DNA of 64,000 nt, taken from positions 1,251,960 through 1,315,959 of the forward strand of contig NZ_FOYY01000003.1 in assembly GCF_900112445.1 (NCBI RefSeq), read 5' to 3'. Positions 13,616 to 24,584 of the stretch are shown piece after piece. The position numbers and the translations under genes were made by a program. This stretch comes from Thiomicrospira sp. ALE5 (GTDB lineage: Bacteria; Pseudomonadota; Gammaproteobacteria; Thiomicrospirales; Thiomicrospiraceae). The notes beneath the pieces are model-generated. The model ran no database searches. It was not told the origin of the DNA and was given only the letters and a program-made list of their open reading frames with translations. Position 1 is the first letter of the stretch, and each line of letters opens with the position of its first letter.

Positions 13616-15540
13616 TCAATTGCCGCCAACCCAGCCTGTTTAGCGGCCACCTCAGCACGGTGCTTTTTCATAAAAATCAATAACAGTGAAATCGCCGCCG
13701 GGGTGATGCCGGAAATACGTGACGCCATACCAATAGTCGCGGGTTTATGCTGACGCAGTTTTTGTTTAACCTCATTCGATAGACCCGAAATACGTTCTAA
13801 ATCCAAGTCCTCAGGAATAGGCGTATTCTGCTCACGGCTGGTTTTTTCAATTTCTTGCAATTGGCGTTCAATGTAACCGGCATACTTAGCTTCAATTTCA
13901 ATCTGTTCAACGACATCTGCCGCCACCACTTGATCACCAAACACACTCAGTTCAGCTAGGGCTTGATAGGTCACCCCAGGGCGACGCAATAAATCAAACA
14001 GCGTGTGCTCTTTGCTCAGCGGTAAATTCATTAAGGCTTCGGCTTGTTTAGCTTCTGGATGCGCAGGGTGAATCCACACCTCTTTTAAACGCTGGGTTTC
14101 GCGCTCTAAGGCATTGAGCTTTTGCTCATAGGCTGCCCAACGAACATCATCGACTAAACCAAATGCCCGGCCTATTTCGGTTAAGCGTTGGTCAGCATTG
14201 TCTTCACGCAGTAATAAACGGTATTCCGCCCGTGAAGTAAACATTCGATAGGGTTCTTGTGTTCCCAGCGTAATCAAATCATCAACCAACACCCCTAAAT
14301 AGGCTTGATCGCGCCGTGGATACCATAACGCCTTATCTTGTGCCGCTAAACCCGCATTCAGGCCTGCTAATAAGCCCTGCGCACCAGCCTCTTCATAACC
14401 GGTGGTGCCGTTAATTTGACCGGCAAAAAACAACCCCTTAATCGCTTGGGTTTCGAGAGTAGGCTTTAAACCACGCGGATCGAAATAATCATACTCAATG
14501 GCATAGCCAGGACGCATAATCAATGCATTCTCTAGACCAACCATTGAACGCACAATCTTCACCTGGGTTTCAAACGGCAAACTGGTTGATATGCCATTCG
14601 GATATAACTCTGTCGTGGTTAGGCCTTCTGGCTCAATAAACACCTGATGCGATGATTTATCGGCAAAACGCATGACTTTATCTTCAATAGACGGACAATA
14701 ACGAGGCCCCACTCCTTCAATCACGCCAGCATACATCGGTGATTGATCAAGTGAACCGCGTATCACGTCATGCGTGTGTTCGTTGGTATGCGTAATGTAG
14801 CAAGGAATTTGTTTGGGATGCATCGCGCGCGAACCCAAATAAGAAAACACCGGCGCAGGGTCATCGCCCGCCTGGACTTGCAACTGGCTAAAGTCCACCG
14901 TTCTGGCATCAATACGCGGCGGCGTGCCGGTTTTTAAGCGACCGACCGGCAAACTGAGCTCACGCAATTTAGCGGCAAGGCGATTCGCCGGCGCATCACC
15001 AGCACGACCGCCCTCATAGTTTTGCAAGCCTATATGGATTCGACCCGCTAAAAACGTACCCGCTGTAAGCACCACTTGTCGCGCATAGAAGTTAAGATTC
15101 ATTTTAGTAACCACGCCAACAACCTGCTCGCCTTCGAGCAATAAATCCTCGACTGGTTGTTGAAACAAGGTCAGGTTAGGTTGCTGCTGCAAACGTGACA
15201 AGATAGCCTGCTTATAGAGTAGCCGGTCCGCTTGCGCTCGCGTGGCACGCACCGCAGGCCCTTTCGACGAATTCAGCGTCCGAAACTGAATACCGCCTTC
15301 ATCGATCGCCAAAGCCATCGCACCACCCAGTGCATCAATTTCTTTAACCAAATGGCCTTTACCTATGCCGCCGATAGCAGGATTACAGGACATCGCCCCT
15401 AGCGTATCAATATTATGAGTAAGCAACAGAGTTTTGACCCCCATGCGCGCCGCCGCTAAAGCCGCTTCGGTACCTGCATGACCGCCGCCCACTACAATCA
15501 CATCAAAGTGCGTCATTGCCTTATCCATTTGCCCACTCAC
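13612..15540 (-). CDS. mnmG: tRNA uridine-5-carboxymethylaminomethyl modification enzyme MnmG
   Basis: FAD enzyme that acts with MnmE on wobble uridines of tRNA. The dinucleotide-binding motif [20 protein letters not shown] and the family signature [18 protein letters not shown] are present. The listed start is a GTG; ATGs five and nine codons downstream ([10 protein letters not shown]) are plausible alternatives, the latter matching the usual N-terminus best. Its partner mnmE is not in the window, although it often lies beside yidC in this group. Confidence 0.95.
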   Translation of the reverse strand: MSGQMDKAMTHFDVIVVGGGHAGTEAALAAARMGVKTLLLTHNIDTLGAMSCNPAIGGIGKGHLVKEIDALGGAMALAIDEGGIQFRTLNSSKGPAVRATRAQADRLLYKQAILSRLQQQPNLTLFQQPVEDLLLEGEQVVGVVTKMNLNFYARQVVLTAGTFLAGRIHIGLQNYEGGRAGDAPANRLAAKLRELSLPVGRLKTGTPPRIDARTVDFSQLQVQAGDDPAPVFSYLGSRAMHPKQIPCYITHTNEHTHDVIRGSLDQSPMYAGVIEGVGPRYCPSIEDKVMRFADKSSHQVFIEPEGLTTTELYPNGISTSLPFETQVKIVRSMVGLENALIMRPGYAIEYDYFDPRGLKPTLETQAIKGLFFAGQINGTTGYEEAGAQGLLAGLNAGLAAQDKALWYPRRDQAYLGVLVDDLITLGTQEPYRMFTSRAEYRLLLREDNADQRLTEIGRAFGLVDDVRWAAYEQKLNALERETQRLKEVWIHPAHPEAKQAEALMNLPLSKEHTLFDLLRRPGVTYQALAELSVFGDQVVAADVVEQIEIEAKYAGYIERQLQEIEKTSREQNTPIPEDLDLERISGLSNEVKQKLRQHKPATIGMASRISGITPAAISLLLIFMKKHRAEVAAKQAGLAAIE

Positions 15541-15660
15541 TCATAGCATCAAGCTAGTATTCTATTAAAGCCGCTATTTTATCACAAAGGGGGCTAGACC
15601 CAAGTTTTGGATGTAAAAGGTAACTTTAGGATCATTAAAATTAGCTAGAGTATGATAATA

Positions 15661-15674
15661 TGTTACATGAAACA
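15661..15674. promoter_or_regulatory. Candidate operator of the MazE/MazF-type operon
   Basis: TGTTACATGAAACA is an imperfect palindrome (TGTTnCATGnAACA, 12 of 14 positions symmetric). It lies just downstream of a -10-like TATGATAAT and 21 bases before the antitoxin ATG, which is the expected place for autoregulation by an antitoxin or toxin-antitoxin complex. The assignment rests on position and symmetry only. Confidence 0.4.
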
Positions 15675-15694
15675 ATTTTTAAAGGTAATTCATT

Positions 15695-15910
15695 ATGAGT
15701 TCACCCATCACCAAACGCGTTCAAAATCATCGCGATAACCTGCGAACTTTAGGCTTTAGACCGGTACAGATTTGGGTAAAAGATACCCGCTCTGAACAAT
15801 TTAAGGCAGAGTGTCGAGCGCAATCGCGATCCTTATATAATGACCCCCAAGAACAGGGTGTATTAGATTGGATCGAAACAGTTCAAGACACATCGGGCTG
15901 GGAAGCATGA
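15695..15910 (+). CDS. MazE-like antitoxin (DUF3018-type)
   Basis: A 71-residue protein that opens with TKRVQNHRDNLRTLGFRPVQ and ends with a charged segment plus DWIETVQDTSGWEA. This arrangement (N-terminal DNA-binding stretch around RxxLRxxGxRPVQIWV, acidic C-terminus) is typical of DUF3018 antitoxins paired with MazF/PemK toxins. AAAGG lies at proper distance from the ATG. The stop overlaps the toxin start by four bases, so the pair is translationally coupled. Confidence 0.85.
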   Translation: MSSPITKRVQNHRDNLRTLGFRPVQIWVKDTRSEQFKAECRAQSRSLYNDPQEQGVLDWIETVQDTSGWEA

Positions 15911-16230
15911 GAGGTGACCTTGTAACCATTGCCCCAACAGGTGACTATGGCAAACCTAGACCCGCCGTAATTATTCAATCAGATTTATTTTCAGAGCATC
16001 CTTCAATTGTATTGCTGCCACTTACGAGCGCTGTTAGACAAAATGTTTCGCATTTTAGAATCAACGTCGAGCCAACTGAAAAGAACGGCTTAACCAAGCC
16101 ATCACAAATTATGGTAGACAAACCCTACACGGCATCAGCCGAGAAAATTGGTCGTAAATTCGGCCAAATAGAAGCTAGCAAGCTAAAAGAAATAGACAGA
16201 ACTTTAGCGGTATTTCTTGGCATAGCTTAG
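15907..16230 (+). CDS. MazF/PemK-family mRNA interferase toxin
   Basis: A 107-residue ribonuclease of the MazF/PemK fold. The family core is present: RGDLVTIAPTGDYGKPRPAVII at the N-terminus, then IVLLPLTSAV and KPSQIMVDKPYTASAEKIG. Such toxins cleave single-stranded mRNA at short sequences and are neutralised by the neighbouring antitoxin. The start (ATGA overlapping the antitoxin stop) is set by the overlap and by the conserved MRGD start. Both genes look intact, so the module is probably functional. Confidence 0.9.
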   Translation: MRGDLVTIAPTGDYGKPRPAVIIQSDLFSEHPSIVLLPLTSAVRQNVSHFRINVEPTEKNGLTKPSQIMVDKPYTASAEKIGRKFGQIEASKLKEIDRTLAVFLGIA

Positions 16231-16248
16231 TAAAATTTTGGAGTCATT

Positions 16249-16782
16249 ATGCGTCGATTAAAAATCAGTTTATTGGCAGGGATTGCGCTCGCGTCTTTAG
16301 CGGCATGCCAATTAGTGGACACACCGAAAAACTATGGGTTGCAAGCCCCCCTTCAACTAACTCTATTAGCCGATTTACACTTTGCACCTGGGACACTGCG
16401 GTTTGTCTTTCAAGACGGCGAAGGCTATAACGGTCGCCAATTTAACCATTGGCGTGAACACTGCCGGATAGAACTGCGCTATCTGTCCGATAGGCCACAA
16501 ACCCTGCCAGCAGGGCAATATAAAATGGAGCGTATTCAGTTTGGCAGCGAACAGGTTGCCAATTTGGAACAAGGCTGGCTAAAAACCAGCGACGGGGCCA
16601 ATGATAACCCGCCGAAAATAATGGAGTTAGTCCATTTTTATAGCGCCGACGATCAAGATTTTTATCGGCTAACCTGTGCGAGCGCACTTAGTGATGGCAG
16701 TACGGCGGACTACCCTTATTTTATGCGCCCGAATCCACAGCGGATCCAAGAAATATTAGGTAATTGGGCGCGGCTTGACTGA
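16249..16782 (+). CDS. Hypothetical lipoprotein (177 aa)
   Basis: Signal peptide with a lipobox (LAAC, Cys20) marks it as a lipoprotein. The mature part has several aromatic residues and no domain I recognise (stretches such as LRFVFQDGEGYNGRQF and DFYRLTCASALSDG). It begins 18 bases after the toxin gene, but its 3' end overlaps hrpB tail-to-tail by 27 bases. No function is proposed. Confidence 0.75.
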   Translation: MRRLKISLLAGIALASLAACQLVDTPKNYGLQAPLQLTLLADLHFAPGTLRFVFQDGEGYNGRQFNHWREHCRIELRYLSDRPQTLPAGQYKMERIQFGSEQVANLEQGWLKTSDGANDNPPKIMELVHFYSADDQDFYRLTCASALSDGSTADYPYFMRPNPQRIQEILGNWARLD

Positions 16783-19311
16783 GCGGCCGGGTTTTTCATC
16801 CAGCGGTTTATCCGGCCAGCGATGGCGCGGATAACGGCCTTTCATATCTTTAATCACCTCAAAATAGGAGTGTCGCCAAAAGTAGGCTAAATCGGCGGTG
16901 GTCTGAATCGGGCGCCGCGCGGGCGATAATAACTCAAAGGTTAATGCCACTTGCCTCCAAGCCAACCGCGGCGAACTTAATTCGCCAAACACCTCTTGCA
17001 GTTGGAGCGATACTTTGGCAATTTTCGGCTGACTATAATCGATGGCGACTTTTTTATCGCTTGGGGCATGGTAAAACCGAGGGGCTTCGCGCTCCAACAC
17101 TTGCTGCTGTTCATAATCCAACAAGCTGTGCATTATCGCCACCATATCCAACTTTTGCAGTTCTTTAATGCGGCTGATGCCCGATAAATAAGGCGCTAAC
17201 CAGCGCTCGATATTGGCCGACAACCAGGCCTGGTCGTAACTTGGCCAGTCGGCGTTCGCCGTCTGACTTAAATCCGCCAACCAACGTAATCGCGTTAAAT
17301 AATCTTGCGCCGCGTCAGTCCACGGCAATAAATCCAAATGGTTGGCCAACACCTCCAATAACGCGGTTTGAAACTCGCTCGGTTTAATAGCGTCAGTCAG
17401 TTTTTCGCTTAATACCAACTTGCCTAAACGCATCTGCTCGCGGGCGATTAATTCGCGTTTTTTGGCATCAAAACCTAAACCGATATGGCGTTCTATCTGT
17501 GTCGAGAAGGTGTGTTCAATGCTCGCTAAATCTAACGGCGCCGCCAGATAAATACGCCCTTCTTGGCGCTGACCGTCGAGATTCGCGATGGCTAACCAGG
17601 CCTGCTGACCTAACGGATCCTCGTTTTTTAATAACGCGCCTTTGCCATTAGATAACAGATAACGCGGCGTATCACCTTTGCGCCGCTGCGCAATGCGGTC
17701 GGGAAACGCCAACGCCACCAACGAACCGCTTTCGGTTTGCATTTGCGCCAAACTTAGCACCTTCGGTGCTGAAAAGCGGAGTTGTTTACGCCAACTGTCG
17801 GCGTTTTTTAACGCCTGTTCGATGGCGGCGGTTTGAATGACATAATCTTGTTTGGCTTGTTTACGATCTTGCCGATACGCTTGCAATACCATTAAGCGTT
17901 TAATTAAATCCGCCGATGGCTCATGGCGTAAAATATCGCCTTCGGCCAATAACGCAGCCAAATCCAATGCCAGCGTTTGCCTGTCTGCCGATTGCGTCTG
18001 CACACTCAATAACATGCGCGCTAAACGCGGATTCAGCCCCAACCCTTGCGCAGATCGACCCAACTCGGTTAACCCGCCTTTGTCGGTAAGCAAGTCCAAA
18101 TCCTGCAATAAGCTTTTGGCGGCGGCGTAATGCGCGAGCGGCGGGGCCGTGAGCCAGCGTAATTCATCCGGGGAAGACACCCCCCACAAGGCCAACTCTA
18201 AACACAAATCCGACAAATCGGTCTGGGTGATTTCTTCGGCCTCAAATACCTGCATTTGCGCCTGCTGACCCTGCGACCACAAACGATAACACACCCCCGC
18301 CATCAAGCGACCGGCGCGGCCTCGGCGTTGATCGGCGCTCGCTTGCGAAATGCGCTGCGTGACCAATCGCGTCATGCCGCTGGACACATCATAAACGGCT
18401 TTTCGCGCCCAACCCGAATCCACCACAGCATCAATGCCGTCAATGGTTAAACTGGTTTCGGCGATATTGGTCGCCAAAATAATTTTGCGCCGCCCTTGCG
18501 GGTCGGGTACCAGCGCGATTTCCTGCTGTTCCGGCGCTAATTGACCGTATAGCGGACACACCACCAGGCCTGGTTGTTGAGCGTTTTGCAACAAACTTTC
18601 TTGCAGCAAGCTTTGCAGACGTTTGATTTCCGCTTGCCCCGGCAAAAACACCAACACGTCTTGCCGAGCGGTTTTAAGCGCTTGGCTAATTAGTTGTTTT
18701 AACAAAGGCAACCAATCTTGCGGATGTGTTGAATTTAAGGGCTGGGGTAAATAGTGGGTTTCAACCGGAAAACTTCGACCTTGAGCGCATAATACCGGCG
18801 CATTATTTAAAAAGACACTGACCTGTTCGGCATCCATGGTTGCCGACATCACCAGCAGTTTTAAGTCGTCACGCAAACCGGCTTGCACATCCAAACACAA
18901 GGTTAGTGCTAAATCGGCATGAATCGAGCGTTCGTGAAACTCGTCGAAAATGACCAATGCCACATCGGACAACTCAGGATCGGATTGCAACCGCCGCGTT
19001 AATATCCCTTCGGTGACAATCTCCAAGCGCGTTGAAGCCGACACTTTGCGTTCGTTACGAATTTGATAACCAATAGTTTGGCCGACTTTTTCGCCCAGCT
19101 GACTCGCCAAATAATTCGCAATCGAGCGCACCGCCAATCGACGCGGCTCCAGCATGAGGATTTTTTTGCCCGCCAACCCATCCGCGTTTAATAACGCCAA
19201 GGGCACCGCAGTGGATTTACCCGCGCCCGGCTCGGCTTGCAGTACCAGGCCTGGTGCTTGAGCCAAAGTGGCAACAATCTGAGGTAATAGAGGGGAAATA
19301 GGTAGAGTCAT
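16756..19311 (-). CDS. hrpB: ATP-dependent RNA helicase HrpB (DEAH-type)
   Basis: A DExH-box helicase of 851 residues, normal for HrpB. Visible motifs: AEPGAGKST (motif I), FDEFHERS (motif II), VMSATMD (motif III), TNIAETSLTIDGI (motif V) and QRRGRAGR (motif VI), with the HrpB-specific C-terminal region. The cellular role of HrpB is poorly defined. The ATG at 19311 is used; a TTG one codon earlier is not needed. It holds four CAGGCCTG palindromes, read as QAW in two and PGL in two. Confidence 0.95.
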   Translation of the reverse strand: MTLPISPLLPQIVATLAQAPGLVLQAEPGAGKSTAVPLALLNADGLAGKKILMLEPRRLAVRSIANYLASQLGEKVGQTIGYQIRNERKVSASTRLEIVTEGILTRRLQSDPELSDVALVIFDEFHERSIHADLALTLCLDVQAGLRDDLKLLVMSATMDAEQVSVFLNNAPVLCAQGRSFPVETHYLPQPLNSTHPQDWLPLLKQLISQALKTARQDVLVFLPGQAEIKRLQSLLQESLLQNAQQPGLVVCPLYGQLAPEQQEIALVPDPQGRRKIILATNIAETSLTIDGIDAVVDSGWARKAVYDVSSGMTRLVTQRISQASADQRRGRAGRLMAGVCYRLWSQGQQAQMQVFEAEEITQTDLSDLCLELALWGVSSPDELRWLTAPPLAHYAAAKSLLQDLDLLTDKGGLTELGRSAQGLGLNPRLARMLLSVQTQSADRQTLALDLAALLAEGDILRHEPSADLIKRLMVLQAYRQDRKQAKQDYVIQTAAIEQALKNADSWRKQLRFSAPKVLSLAQMQTESGSLVALAFPDRIAQRRKGDTPRYLLSNGKGALLKNEDPLGQQAWLAIANLDGQRQEGRIYLAAPLDLASIEHTFSTQIERHIGLGFDAKKRELIAREQMRLGKLVLSEKLTDAIKPSEFQTALLEVLANHLDLLPWTDAAQDYLTRLRWLADLSQTANADWPSYDQAWLSANIERWLAPYLSGISRIKELQKLDMVAIMHSLLDYEQQQVLEREAPRFYHAPSDKKVAIDYSQPKIAKVSLQLQEVFGELSSPRLAWRQVALTFELLSPARRPIQTTADLAYFWRHSYFEVIKDMKGRYPRHRWPDKPLDEKPGRSVKPRPIT

Positions 19312-19323
19312 CAATCACTGTGA

Positions 19324-19348
19324 TAAAAAAACCCGCAACATGCGGGTT
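19324..19348 (-). terminator. Rho-independent terminator of the chemoreceptor gene
   Basis: On the minus strand AACCCGCA-TGT-TGCGGGTT is a perfect 8-bp stem followed by a run of six T. It lies 20 bases after the chemoreceptor stop and just before hrpB. Confidence 0.88.
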
Positions 19349-19367
19349 GTTAGGATTATGATTATTA

Positions 19368-21854
19368 CTACTTAGATTCAAGCAAAGCGTGAGTTTGCAC
19401 TGATTGCTGCGTCTTAAAAAACGCCATATCTTCAGCTAGGGCACGAGCTTGATCATTAAGCGTTTCAGTGGTCGCGGATGTTTGTTCTACAAGCGCCGCA
19501 TTTTGCTGGGTTACCGAATCAATCTGGTTAATAGCTTGATGTACTTGAGAAATACCGAGCGATTGCTCAGACGCCGCAGTGGCTATTTCTTTCATCCGGT
19601 GTACTACTTCTTCAATGGCTTGGTTTACCTCTTCTAAAGATTCACCAGATTTATTTGCCAACTCAGTACCTCGATCAATACGCTCTACAGAATCTTCAAT
19701 TAATTGTTTAATATCCTTAGCCGCATCAGCCGATTTTTGTGCTAAGGCTCGCACCTCACTGGCAACAACAGCAAAACCGCGCCCGTGCTCACCTGCGCGC
19801 GCAGCCTCAACTGCGGCATTAAGTGCCAATAAGTTGGTTTGGAAAGCAATACTGTCAATTAGACTGACAATTTCAGCTATTTGCTGACTTGATGCCTGAA
19901 TCCCTGTCATGACATCAATGGTTTCTCGCATAACCCTAACACCCTCGTGAGCTTTATGCTGAACATCAAGCGTGATCGTTGCAGTCACTTCACTATTATC
20001 TCTTGATTGCGCTACTGCCGACGTCATCTGATCCATTGTTGCGGACGTTTCCTCAATCGCTGCAGCCTGTTGTTGTACCCGCATGCTAAGATCATTTGCG
20101 CCTGTAGCTACTTCAGATGAAGCTTGATTTACGACAACAGATGCTTGTAATGCTTTATTAACGACTGCCGTTAGTTTGTTTGCTGTTTGATTTACCGCTT
20201 CCTGTAAAACACGCAACTCACCCTGATATTCTTTTTCAATTTTCTGGGTTAAATCACCTCGTGATTGGGCGTCAATTACTCTTACAATTTCAACTAAAGC
20301 ACTTTCTAAAGAATCCATGGAACGATTAATGTGCGCTTTTAAATTAGCCAGCTCACCAACCGCATTAACCTCAACACGTTGCTGATATTGACCTTGTTGC
20401 ATGGCATCCATAACCTGAGCAATACCTTGAATGGTTTGGTGTAACTGCGCCATAGCCTGACTCGCCAAATCCAGCATCGTTTTGTACTCACCCGATACTT
20501 CTTGACTATCAAGTTTTAGGGAAAAATTACCCGCCTGCAGTGCCGACATAGCGTCAGATAAAGCAGACATGGTGAGTTGAATCGAATCCGCACTTTGATT
20601 CACGCCTGTTTTTAGCGTTAATAAATCGCCTTGTAAGTCAGCTACAACTCGAGGGGAAAAATCGCCCCTTGCAATATGTTCAATAACCGAGTTAGTTTCG
20701 TTAACCGCATTTTGGGTCTGAGCTAACAAAGTATTAAAGCCTGCCGCCATTTGACCCACTTCATCTTGACTATTTACTGCCGCACGTTGCGAAAATTGTC
20801 CTGTGCGACTAATACTCAACATTGTTGCAGACAAATTGGCCACAGGATTGATAACTTTGAACTGAACCAAGGCAATTAACATACCGACGATTAGCATCAC
20901 GACCAAGAAAATAATGAATAGCGTCAATAGTACTTGGTTTTGCTGCTGCGCAATCAGCGCATTTAACTCATCGGCAGGGACTCTAAAAATATTGCGTCCC
21001 AGTACCTGGCCAAGCTCGTCGTAAGCCGGTATGTTAATGAAAATAGCGTCACCTTTTAACATCACGGCTGTCTGCTCAGCATCTAACGCGGCAAAATTCA
21101 TATTCATTAAATCACTTACAAAGTCTGCCGAAAACCACTGTGTATGACCCACGACATAACGCTGATCGTAACTCGGGTTTTGCGACACAGTTTCAGCTAG
21201 GGCAGGATAACGGTTTTCGATATACGCTGTATCCCAAAGCATCAACCAATCAATATTTGACTCAGCCACTAATTCTCGAACGACCACGCCAAAACCGCCC
21301 GTTACAGCAACCGCACCAATCACTTCATTATTGACAATTACAGGAGAAACACCCAATAAAGCAGGCCCACGACGCGTCAAAGTAACGCTGCCTGCAAACT
21401 TTTGTTCTTCAAATACTGAACGCACCATTGGATTGCGAATTTCTTCACCAAAACTATTTGGAGCCCATGACTTAATAAATGAACGTTGCTCTCGATCAAA
21501 AACATGCATTTGAATACTGCCATACGTCCCTTTAGAAGCCGTTCTAAAATGATCTCGCGTTTGTTCCAGGTTTTTTAAGGCCACATCGCGTGACACTCTT
21601 CCCATCAAAGCATCCTGAATAACTTGATTTTGAGCGGCAGCCATCGCAACCGCCATCACCGTCTCCACGCGCGCTTGCATACGCTGATCAATATCCTGCG
21701 CCATGGCTCGTTGTGCTTGCTGTAATTGTGTTTGTTCTATAGGTTTTACTTGAAACCAATACAGCAGACTACCAAATAAAGCCAAACAAACTACAAGTAG
21801 TAGACTAGTAAAAAATAGAAAAGATGCTTTTAAACTACTAGATAGAAAGGACAT
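19368..21854 (-). CDS. Methyl-accepting chemotaxis protein with periplasmic Cache-type sensor
   Basis: An 828-residue transmembrane chemoreceptor. Membrane helices near residues 9-33 and 308-332 enclose a periplasmic sensor of about 270 residues that resembles the dCache_3 type ([31 protein letters not shown]). Several HAMP-like units follow, then the cytoplasmic signalling tip with [20 protein letters not shown] and [20 protein letters not shown], which contacts CheA/CheW. The C-terminus (HALLESK) has no CheR/CheB-docking pentapeptide. The ligand cannot be read from sequence. The gene has its own terminator and no chemotaxis gene beside it. Confidence 0.93.
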   Translation of the reverse strand: MSFLSSSLKASFLFFTSLLLVVCLALFGSLLYWFQVKPIEQTQLQQAQRAMAQDIDQRMQARVETVMAVAMAAAQNQVIQDALMGRVSRDVALKNLEQTRDHFRTASKGTYGSIQMHVFDREQRSFIKSWAPNSFGEEIRNPMVRSVFEEQKFAGSVTLTRRGPALLGVSPVIVNNEVIGAVAVTGGFGVVVRELVAESNIDWLMLWDTAYIENRYPALAETVSQNPSYDQRYVVGHTQWFSADFVSDLMNMNFAALDAEQTAVMLKGDAIFINIPAYDELGQVLGRNIFRVPADELNALIAQQQNQVLLTLFIIFLVVMLIVGMLIALVQFKVINPVANLSATMLSISRTGQFSQRAAVNSQDEVGQMAAGFNTLLAQTQNAVNETNSVIEHIARGDFSPRVVADLQGDLLTLKTGVNQSADSIQLTMSALSDAMSALQAGNFSLKLDSQEVSGEYKTMLDLASQAMAQLHQTIQGIAQVMDAMQQGQYQQRVEVNAVGELANLKAHINRSMDSLESALVEIVRVIDAQSRGDLTQKIEKEYQGELRVLQEAVNQTANKLTAVVNKALQASVVVNQASSEVATGANDLSMRVQQQAAAIEETSATMDQMTSAVAQSRDNSEVTATITLDVQHKAHEGVRVMRETIDVMTGIQASSQQIAEIVSLIDSIAFQTNLLALNAAVEAARAGEHGRGFAVVASEVRALAQKSADAAKDIKQLIEDSVERIDRGTELANKSGESLEEVNQAIEEVVHRMKEIATAASEQSLGISQVHQAINQIDSVTQQNAALVEQTSATTETLNDQARALAEDMAFFKTQQSVQTHALLESK

Positions 21855-21919
21855 AACACTTCCTTAACAAGGTATTGAAGGCAGAGGTTTAAACTTAATA
21901 GGTTTCATAATAACAAAAA

Positions 21920-23854
21920 CTATTCAAGCCCCGCAGCTATTTCAGAAAAACGCAACTCGACATCGGCCACGCTATCACTGTGTAAGCCCACCCAAATCGC
22001 ATAGTCACCTGATAAGGGTTGAGTAAACACCAGTGCGGGATCCAAGGCTAAACCGGGATAGTCATCGTTGCAATGCCATTGACCGCTCGGATCTCGCACA
22101 ATTAAAGTGGTATCGGTTTGTCCACCGAGCACATAAATGGATAAATCAAACTGGCCCGCACGATAATTTAATGTCACATCCGGACGGCTGGGATTCACAT
22201 AGCCTAAACATTGCCATTGGGTGATCACGCTCACGTCCTGGTCACCACCGGCTTGCAATGGCACCACCGTTGGATCAGGAGTAAAATCAGCCGCCAATTC
22301 AACATACTCATATAAGGGTGACGCAGCATAATTTAGCAGGCCTGCTAATCCTGTGGCATCCGAGCCAGTTGGTTGTGAATGCGCCGTTTCAGTATCGAGC
22401 GCCCAACCCATTAAATTAGCCGCTAAATCAACCAGTGCCAACGCATCTTCAACAGGTAAAAAATCCTCGCCATTAATCTTGACCTGACCCTGTTCAACGG
22501 CTAGCGCGAGCGCCAAATCGCTGCCGGTTTGCTGCAGATAATTCTGTGCCACCATCTCGGCGATACTGACATCGAGTTGCGCTTTAATCTCTGTTTCATC
22601 GGCATTGAAAGGCCAAAAGGTCAGCGCTAAACGGTCCAACATCGGACGCGTCATCCCTGCCGTAAGGTTTAAGCGAATATTTTGAGTTAGTGCTTCACTT
22701 AAGTTACTAAAACCATCCCAATCTAATGCCACATTAGGTTGGTAGCCCAACAACATCTTAGCCGTTAAGTGTTCTGTGTCCGTTAAGCGCAGACGCAATT
22801 CATCGAGATGGAAACTCGGCCCCGCTGCGAGCAAGCGCTGAAATGCATTAATAAGCGCTTGTTCGTCCAACTTATCTAACTGCTGCACCGCCAGCATTAA
22901 ATCTTGATAGGCTTGCCAGTCCAAATCACGTAACGCCATCACCATGCTGGCGCCTGCAAAATCAAACACCGTGTCATCGGTCGTTAAGGCTGTTGGGCCA
23001 AGCTCATAACGCACCTGGGTATCGAGTTTGTTATTGACGACCTTAGAATCGCCCACAAGCTCAATTTTTTGAATGCTTAATTTATCCGCGTCATCGGCAA
23101 AACGCACTTCGCCCACTCGCGCAGCAATATCACCCAACCACAAATAAGGCGCCGCACGGGTTAAGTCATGTTGATAATGAATGTCATCAAGCTGAATACT
23201 CAAGCCCTCTTGCGCCACATCCAGATGCAGCATCGCTAAACGCCCATCTGCCGTCATCTGGGTGAGGTCATCGGCAAACCGCAACTTAAGCTGCCCCCCT
23301 TCCCAGACTAAATTGGCCGATTCTTGACTGTCCGGATCAATTAAGCGACCGCGATAATCAATCAACTTCGCTTGCACAACGAGTTCACCGTTGAGTGCGG
23401 CATAGGCTTGAATAGCCATCAGAGGGCGCTGCCCTAGGTATTGGGGTAAATAAGGGCGCAAACTGGCTGGCAATGGAATGTCATAATGCGTGCTAGCCAG
23501 ACCTAATCCAGACGGCGTTACCGAGCGACCTAACCAAGGGCCTTGTTTAACCGGCAACTGACCTTGCAAAGCAATACCCTGTCCATCAGGCCGTAACTCA
23601 ATAAACAGGCTATAAGCGGGCGAATCAACGGTGGGCTGCCAAACAAGATCATAATGCAACTGCCCTTGTAGCAGGCCTGGTTGATAGTCAAATCGATTGA
23701 CCCGCACATCATCTCGGGCGATCAGTTGCGCTTCATAAGCAAGCACCTGTTGCTTAACACCCTGACCAATCCAGGCACTGGCCGCAAAAAAACCGACTGT
23801 GCTCACTACCACTAAACCTAGCCCTGCTAACAGCGGTAATTTTACGCGCGCCAT
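21920..23854 (-). CDS. DUF945 (YdgA-like) protein with a C-terminal PPC-like domain
   Basis: A 644-residue exported or membrane-anchored protein. Residues 8-28 form one hydrophobic helix; the next 500 residues follow the DUF945/YdgA pattern (early FDYQPGLLQGQLHYDL, later long stretches with DLRL/HLDELRLRLTD). From about residue 535 a separate beta-rich domain begins with VITQWQCLGYVNPSRPDVTL and ends TQPLSGDYAIWVGLHS, matching the kind of PPC-like domain often attached to secreted enzymes. Two Cys in this tail (QCLGY, WHCNDD) could pair. The role of DUF945 proteins is not established. Two CAGGCCTG palindromes fall in it. Confidence 0.8.
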   Translation of the reverse strand: MARVKLPLLAGLGLVVVSTVGFFAASAWIGQGVKQQVLAYEAQLIARDDVRVNRFDYQPGLLQGQLHYDLVWQPTVDSPAYSLFIELRPDGQGIALQGQLPVKQGPWLGRSVTPSGLGLASTHYDIPLPASLRPYLPQYLGQRPLMAIQAYAALNGELVVQAKLIDYRGRLIDPDSQESANLVWEGGQLKLRFADDLTQMTADGRLAMLHLDVAQEGLSIQLDDIHYQHDLTRAAPYLWLGDIAARVGEVRFADDADKLSIQKIELVGDSKVVNNKLDTQVRYELGPTALTTDDTVFDFAGASMVMALRDLDWQAYQDLMLAVQQLDKLDEQALINAFQRLLAAGPSFHLDELRLRLTDTEHLTAKMLLGYQPNVALDWDGFSNLSEALTQNIRLNLTAGMTRPMLDRLALTFWPFNADETEIKAQLDVSIAEMVAQNYLQQTGSDLALALAVEQGQVKINGEDFLPVEDALALVDLAANLMGWALDTETAHSQPTGSDATGLAGLLNYAASPLYEYVELAADFTPDPTVVPLQAGGDQDVSVITQWQCLGYVNPSRPDVTLNYRAGQFDLSIYVLGGQTDTTLIVRDPSGQWHCNDDYPGLALDPALVFTQPLSGDYAIWVGLHSDSVADVELRFSEIAAGLE

Positions 23855-23958
23855 ACGCCATCCTTAATTTTTGACCAAAATAGCATTATCATAATTTGTA
23901 GTTAAAAAAGATAGCCAGGCGCGCTTAAATTTTATCCACCCCAAACTAGGATAGCTTA

Positions 23959-24564
23959 ATGTTTCATCACACCGCACAACTCGAAGCAGGACAAATTTAT
24001 CAGTATTTGGTTGGCGCTGTTCTACCGCGACCCATTGCATGGGTTAGCACCCTTAATGCCGAAGGAATTGCCAATCTTGCCCCCTATTCATTTTTTACCG
24101 TTGCCAGCGTCAATCCGCCGATTCTGGCAATCAGCCATATTGCACCACGCCAAAACCACGCCAAAGACACCCTGGCCAATCTACAAGCCCATCCAGAATG
24201 CGTGGTCAATATTGTCAGCGCAGACCTCGCTGAGCAGATGAATGCCACCTGTGCCAATCTAGCCAATGACATCAATGAATTTGAAATCGCGCAGGTCACA
24301 GCCATCGCCAGCCAGCAAGTTCGTCCACCCAGTGTCGCTGCCGCTAAGGTTCGCTATGAGTGCCGTTTAAACAGCATTCAAACTCTGTCCAATGCACCAG
24401 CTGGGGGCAGCTTAATCTTACTAGATGTCGTCGGCATTTATTTAGCTGAAGAAGTGATCAACCAGGAGGGCAAGATTGATGGCACACGACTCGATGCCAT
24501 CGGCAAATTAGGCGGTGACGATTACAGCTATACCCGTGACACCTTTGCGATGCCACGGCCTTAG
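23959..24564 (+). CDS. Flavin reductase-like FMN-binding protein
   Basis: A 201-residue protein of the flavin-reductase-like (flavoredoxin) fold. The conserved PRPIAWVSTLNAEGIANLAP opening, PYSFFTVASVNPPILAIS and KDTLANL segments bind FMN. Proteins of this type reduce flavins or serve as the reductase component of oxygenases. It is a lone rightward gene between two leftward genes, so context gives no substrate. Confidence 0.88.
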   Translation: MFHHTAQLEAGQIYQYLVGAVLPRPIAWVSTLNAEGIANLAPYSFFTVASVNPPILAISHIAPRQNHAKDTLANLQAHPECVVNIVSADLAEQMNATCANLANDINEFEIAQVTAIASQQVRPPSVAAAKVRYECRLNSIQTLSNAPAGGSLILLDVVGIYLAEEVINQEGKIDGTRLDAIGKLGGDDYSYTRDTFAMPRP

Positions 24565-24584
24565 AACAAACGTCAGCTATACAA

